DNA of 16,839 bases, from the NCBI GenBank assembly GCA_000432335.1, contig HF995401.1, forward strand, positions 32,564 to 49,402. The letters run 5' to 3'. Origin of the DNA: Firmicutes bacterium CAG:646. Lineage in GTDB: Bacteria > Bacillota > Clostridia > Lachnospirales > Lachnospiraceae. The notes under the pieces are model-generated. The model was given only the letters and a program-made list of their open reading frames with translations, made no database searches and was not told the origin of the DNA. Position numbers and translations under genes: made by a program. This document shows positions 13,689-16,839 of the stretch, piece by piece (the stretch's first letter is position 1; each line of letters starts with the position of its first letter).

Positions 13689-15152
13689 TTACCTATCAGT
13701 TTCTTCTATCAGTTTTCGGATCACCGGAATTTGCTCTTCCAACTCCTTAAGATCAGCAATCCTCCACTCCCAGTTGGGGCTTCCCGTGGTTCCCGGCTGA
13801 TTCAGACGGGCTTCATCTCCGAGATTCAGAATATCCTGCACAGTTACTACCGATAACTGCGCTATACTCTGAAATACTCCATGAATAAAACGATGCGACA
13901 GTTTTTCTTCCCCGCATCCTTTCTCTTTTAAAAGTTCATCCACATCCCGTCTGGTTGTCTCATCCTTGCTCAGATACCATCCCCTGATGGTCTGATTATC
14001 GTGGGTTCCCGTATACAGGATCAGATTTTCCCGATCTGGAAAATCATTATTTTTCTCATCCGGGTCCAGGGAAAACTGATAAACTTTCATTCCCTTAAAT
14101 CCAAAATGATCCCGCAGAATACCAACCTCTGGACGAAGATCCCCCAGATCTTCTATCACAATCTCAATATCCGGATAGCGTTTCAGCAGATGTTCAAATA
14201 CCTCATAACCGGGAGCTTCGATCCACTCCCCATCTATCGCTGTGGGGCAGTCTGCCGGAATCTTCCAGTATGTATCGAAAGCACGAAAATGATCGATCCG
14301 TACAATATCAAATAAATTTTGATTGTATCCAATCCGTTCCATCCAGAACTGATATCCGGTCTCCTTTAGATACTCCCAGTCATAGATCGGATTTCCCCAT
14401 CTTTGTCCTGTAGGACTGAAGTAATCTGGCGGTACTCCCGCAATATACGTGGGGCGGAAATTTTCATCCAGCAAAAAGCATCTGGTATTTGCCCACACAT
14501 CGAGAGAATCAATCCCCACATAGAAAGGCAGATCTCCCATGATCCGAATATCCAGACGGTTCACATACGCTTTCAGTTCCATCCACTGACAGTAAAACAC
14601 ATACTGTAAAAACATCTGATACTGAATTTCTTCTTCCTGTTCCGGGGTAAATTCTGCGCTACGCTCCATCATCCAGCGTTTATCCTCTTCCTCCCAGTCC
14701 AGCCAGCATTTTTTGTCATTTTTCTGTTTCAGCATATAAAATACACCGTACTCATACACCCATTCCTGAGAAGCAAATTCTTCATAATTCTCATCTGGAA
14801 AGAAACTTGCAAACGCCTTTCTAAGATACGGCTCCTTATAAGCCCGTACCGCCTCATAATCAATCTGAGCGCTCTCTTTTCGAAACGCTTCCGGCGCCCC
14901 GGGCAGCATACCATCCTCCGCCAGTTTTTCCAGACTGATATACAACGGATCTCCCGCATAGGAAGAATACGGCTGATACGGGGAATTTCCATATCCGAGA
15001 GGATTCAATGGCAAAATCTGCCATACCCCAAATCCCATCTGATGGATGCAATCAGCAAATGCATACGCACCTTTACCAAAATCCCCCACCCCATACTCTG
15101 AGGGCAAAGACGCCACTGGCATTAAAACTCCTGCTTTTCTTGTTTCACTCAT
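13689..15152 (-). CDS. malQ: 4-alpha-glucanotransferase (amylomaltase)
   Basis: A 487-residue GH77 enzyme that transfers alpha-1,4-glucan segments between maltodextrins in the cytoplasm and releases glucose. The N-terminus Leu-Pro-Ser-Glu-Tyr-Gly-Val-Gly-Asp-Phe-Gly and Asn-Ser-Pro-Tyr-Gln-Pro-Tyr-Ser (56-63) are family signatures. The catalytic nucleophile is Asp287 in Arg-Ile-Asp-His-Phe-Arg, the acid/base Glu334 in Ile-Glu-Asp-Leu-Gly, and the stabilising Asp385 in Gly-Thr-His-Asp-Asn. Length is normal for the short bacterial type. AAGGAG lies seven bases before the ATG. It starts 20 bases after the topB stop and is probably co-transcribed with it; no other maltose/glycogen gene lies in the window. 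Confidence 0.96.
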   Translation of the reverse strand: MSETRKAGVLMPVASLPSEYGVGDFGKGAYAFADCIHQMGFGVWQILPLNPLGYGNSPYQPYSSYAGDPLYISLEKLAEDGMLPGAPEAFRKESAQIDYEAVRAYKEPYLRKAFASFFPDENYEEFASQEWVYEYGVFYMLKQKNDKKCWLDWEEEDKRWMMERSAEFTPEQEEEIQYQMFLQYVFYCQWMELKAYVNRLDIRIMGDLPFYVGIDSLDVWANTRCFLLDENFRPTYIAGVPPDYFSPTGQRWGNPIYDWEYLKETGYQFWMERIGYNQNLFDIVRIDHFRAFDTYWKIPADCPTAIDGEWIEAPGYEVFEHLLKRYPDIEIVIEDLGDLRPEVGILRDHFGFKGMKVYQFSLDPDEKNNDFPDRENLILYTGTHDNQTIRGWYLSKDETTRRDVDELLKEKGCGEEKLSHRFIHGVFQSIAQLSVVTVQDILNLGDEARLNQPGTTGSPNWEWRIADLKELEEQIPVIRKLIEETDR

Positions 15153-15172
15153 AATCCTTCTCCTTTCCCGTC

Positions 15173-16839
15173 CTAATCCAGACGGATATTTTTCAAAGCA
15201 GCCGCAAATGCATTATTTAACGGCTCCTCCGTTTCCTTTTTCTGTTTTTTCAGATAGGCGGCTACATCTTTTTTAGATACGCCTCCTCCTTCTGCTTTTC
15301 TTCTTTCCTGAAATTTGGAGAGTCTCTCTTTGTGACCGCAGGAGCAGACAAACGTACTGTCTTCCCCTTTCCCGATCATCTCCATTTTTTTATGACAGAC
15401 CGGGCAGCGAGCATTCGTCACCCGGGATATTGTTTCCCGATAACCGCATTCCCGATCCTGACATACCAGCAATTTAGAATTTTTCCCATTCACTGCCAAC
15501 AGCCGTTTTCCGCAGCGTGGGCATTTTTTATTGGTGAGATTATCATGGCGGAAAGTACCCTCCTCCGCCCGGATCTCATTGATCAGCTCTACCGTATACT
15601 GACGGATATCCCCCATAAATTTCCGATCATCCAGCTCGCCTCTGGCAATTTTAGACAGCTTCATTTCCCACTGCGCCGTCAATTCCGGCTTCTTCAGATC
15701 GGAAGGTACCAATTTCAAAAGCTGCCTCGCTTTTGAGGTCGTATGAATCTCATTTCCCTTCTTTTCCAGCAGAAAACTGTGAAATAACTTATCAATAATA
15801 TCTGCCCTGGTCGCTACCGTTCCCAACCCTCCGGTTTCTCCCAGCGTTTTTGCCATTTCTCTGTCTCCCGACTCCATGTATTTTACCGGATTTTCCATGG
15901 CAGAAAGAAGCGTAGCCTCTGTAAAATATGGCGGCGGCGTGGTTTTTCCCTCTCTCAGGTTAAACTGTACCCCGGAAAGCCTCTGCCCTTCTTCCAGCCG
16001 GGGAAGGGTCTGACTTTTCAACTCCCCACCCTCTTCTTCCTCTTCTCTCATTTCGTATACCTCACGAAAGCCGGCCTGTAAAATCACATTTCCCTTCGCG
16101 GTAAATTCTTCCTCACCGCAGCGGATTACCAGTGTGGTTTCCTCAAAAATACAGGGAGGATACAGCACGCTTAAAAACCTTCGCACCACCAGATCATAGA
16201 TTTTTCTCTCTTCATTGCTCATCCGTGTCAGATCCACAAACTGCTCTGTGGGAATAATGGCATGATGATCGGACACCTTACTGTTATTGACAAAAGAAAG
16301 CTTTTTGGCTTCTAATTTCTGCCCACGGATCTGAGCTGCCAGCTTCCGGTAAGGTCCTACAGCGCAAGCTTCCAGACGCTCCGGGATGGTTCCCACCACA
16401 TCTTCCGTCAGATATCGGGAATCCGTTCTGGGATATGTGAGAACCTTATGATTTTCATACAGTCGCTGCATAATATTCAGCGTTTCCTTGGCTGAAAAAC
16501 CAAATCGTTTGTTTGCGTCCCTCTGCAGTTCCGTAAGGTCATAAAGTTGAGGCGGAAAGCTCTTCTTCTCTTTTCGCGTCACCTTTTCAATCACAAAAGG
16601 TTCTTTTTTCACCTGTTCCAGAATTTTTTCCATCTTCTCTTTTTGAAAAGATCGAAAACTTCCCGTTTTTTTATCTTTCCAGATAAAGGTTACTCCCGCT
16701 GCCTTTGCCTGAAGCCCATAATACGTCTCCGGCACAAACTTTCGGATTTCCTCCTCCCGGGCGGCGATCATCGCCAACGTCGGCGTCTGCACCCTTCCGC
16801 AGGAAAGCTGGGCATTATATTTGCAGGTCAGAGCACGGG
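15173..16839 (-). CDS. topB: DNA topoisomerase III, cut by the right window edge
   Basis: The C-terminal 554 residues of a type IA topoisomerase that cuts and passes single DNA strands. The frame stays open to the right edge; the residues encoded at 16793-16837 read Arg-Ala-Leu-Thr-Cys-Lys-Tyr-Asn-Ala-Gln-Leu-Ser-Cys-Gly-Arg and lead into the conserved Val-Gln-Thr-Pro-Thr-Leu. A GTG at 16792 is therefore internal, not the start. The catalytic Tyr lies in Thr-Tyr-Pro-Arg-Thr-Asp-Ser (Tyr codon 16433-16435). The C-terminus has two Cys-rich zinc-binding-like segments, Cys-Pro-Arg-Cys...Cys-Gln-Asp-Arg-Glu-Cys and Cys-Pro-Val-Cys...Cys-Ser-Cys (about 15345-15535), then a basic tail. The N-terminal Toprim domain is outside the window. 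The C-terminal zinc segments and the partner gene malQ downstream are the only unusual context. Confidence 0.96.
   Translation of the reverse strand, partial: RALTCKYNAQLSCGRVQTPTLAMIAAREEEIRKFVPETYYGLQAKAAGVTFIWKDKKTGSFRSFQKEKMEKILEQVKKEPFVIEKVTRKEKKSFPPQLYDLTELQRDANKRFGFSAKETLNIMQRLYENHKVLTYPRTDSRYLTEDVVGTIPERLEACAVGPYRKLAAQIRGQKLEAKKLSFVNNSKVSDHHAIIPTEQFVDLTRMSNEERKIYDLVVRRFLSVLYPPCIFEETTLVIRCGEEEFTAKGNVILQAGFREVYEMREEEEEGGELKSQTLPRLEEGQRLSGVQFNLREGKTTPPPYFTEATLLSAMENPVKYMESGDREMAKTLGETGGLGTVATRADIIDKLFHSFLLEKKGNEIHTTSKARQLLKLVPSDLKKPELTAQWEMKLSKIARGELDDRKFMGDIRQYTVELINEIRAEEGTFRHDNLTNKKCPRCGKRLLAVNGKNSKLLVCQDRECGYRETISRVTNARCPVCHKKMEMIGKGEDSTFVCSCGHKERLSKFQERRKAEGGGVSKKDVAAYLKKQKKETEEPLNNAFAAALKNIRLD

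Overview
The window looks like a chromosomal segment of a gut Firmicute, probably a Lachnospiraceae member (Blautia/Dorea/Ruminococcus type). This rests on AGGAGG-type ribosome sites, a moderately AT-rich composition, a complete Bce-type peptide-antibiotic detoxification module and the general style of the proteins. The genus is inference. Almost everything is on the minus strand; only the MATE transporter gene is on the plus strand.

Left third (1-4170): an AT-rich accessory region. Read on the minus strand, it starts with a gene-free stretch of about 630 bp holding nested inverted repeats built on TGTCACCA, then hsdM and hsdS of a type I restriction-modification system. Next, under its own good promoter, comes a compact cassette: a 72-residue DUF3791-type protein, a DUF3990-type protein with an ADP-ribosyltransferase-like H-Y-Q arrangement, and the first codons of a third gene running off the left edge. 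No hsdR is visible; if present it lies beyond the left edge, which would place the cassette inside the restriction locus. The two halves of hsdS carry 24- and 27-bp identical direct repeats that could support exchange of target-recognition domains.

Middle (4131-12072, minus strand): a membrane-anchored D-Ala-D-Ala carboxypeptidase with its own promoter and a distal terminator, then a Bce-like module. On the transcribed strand the order is ndpA-like gene, LacX-like aldose epimerase, response regulator, intramembrane-sensing histidine kinase, a regulatory gap, ABC ATPase and ten-helix permease. The gap holds a match to the BceR operator pattern TNACA-N4-TGTAA and a hairpin that overlaps the presumed transporter promoter. 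The first four genes are tightly packed and probably form one operon; the transporter genes are probably switched on by the regulator when the transporter meets a cell-wall-active peptide.

Right third (12073-16839): divergent promoters separate the ndpA-like operon from a plus-strand MATE efflux gene. This gene converges on a minus-strand topB-malQ pair (topoisomerase III, cut by the right edge, and amylomaltase) across a shared intrinsic terminator. This part looks like ordinary core chromosome.
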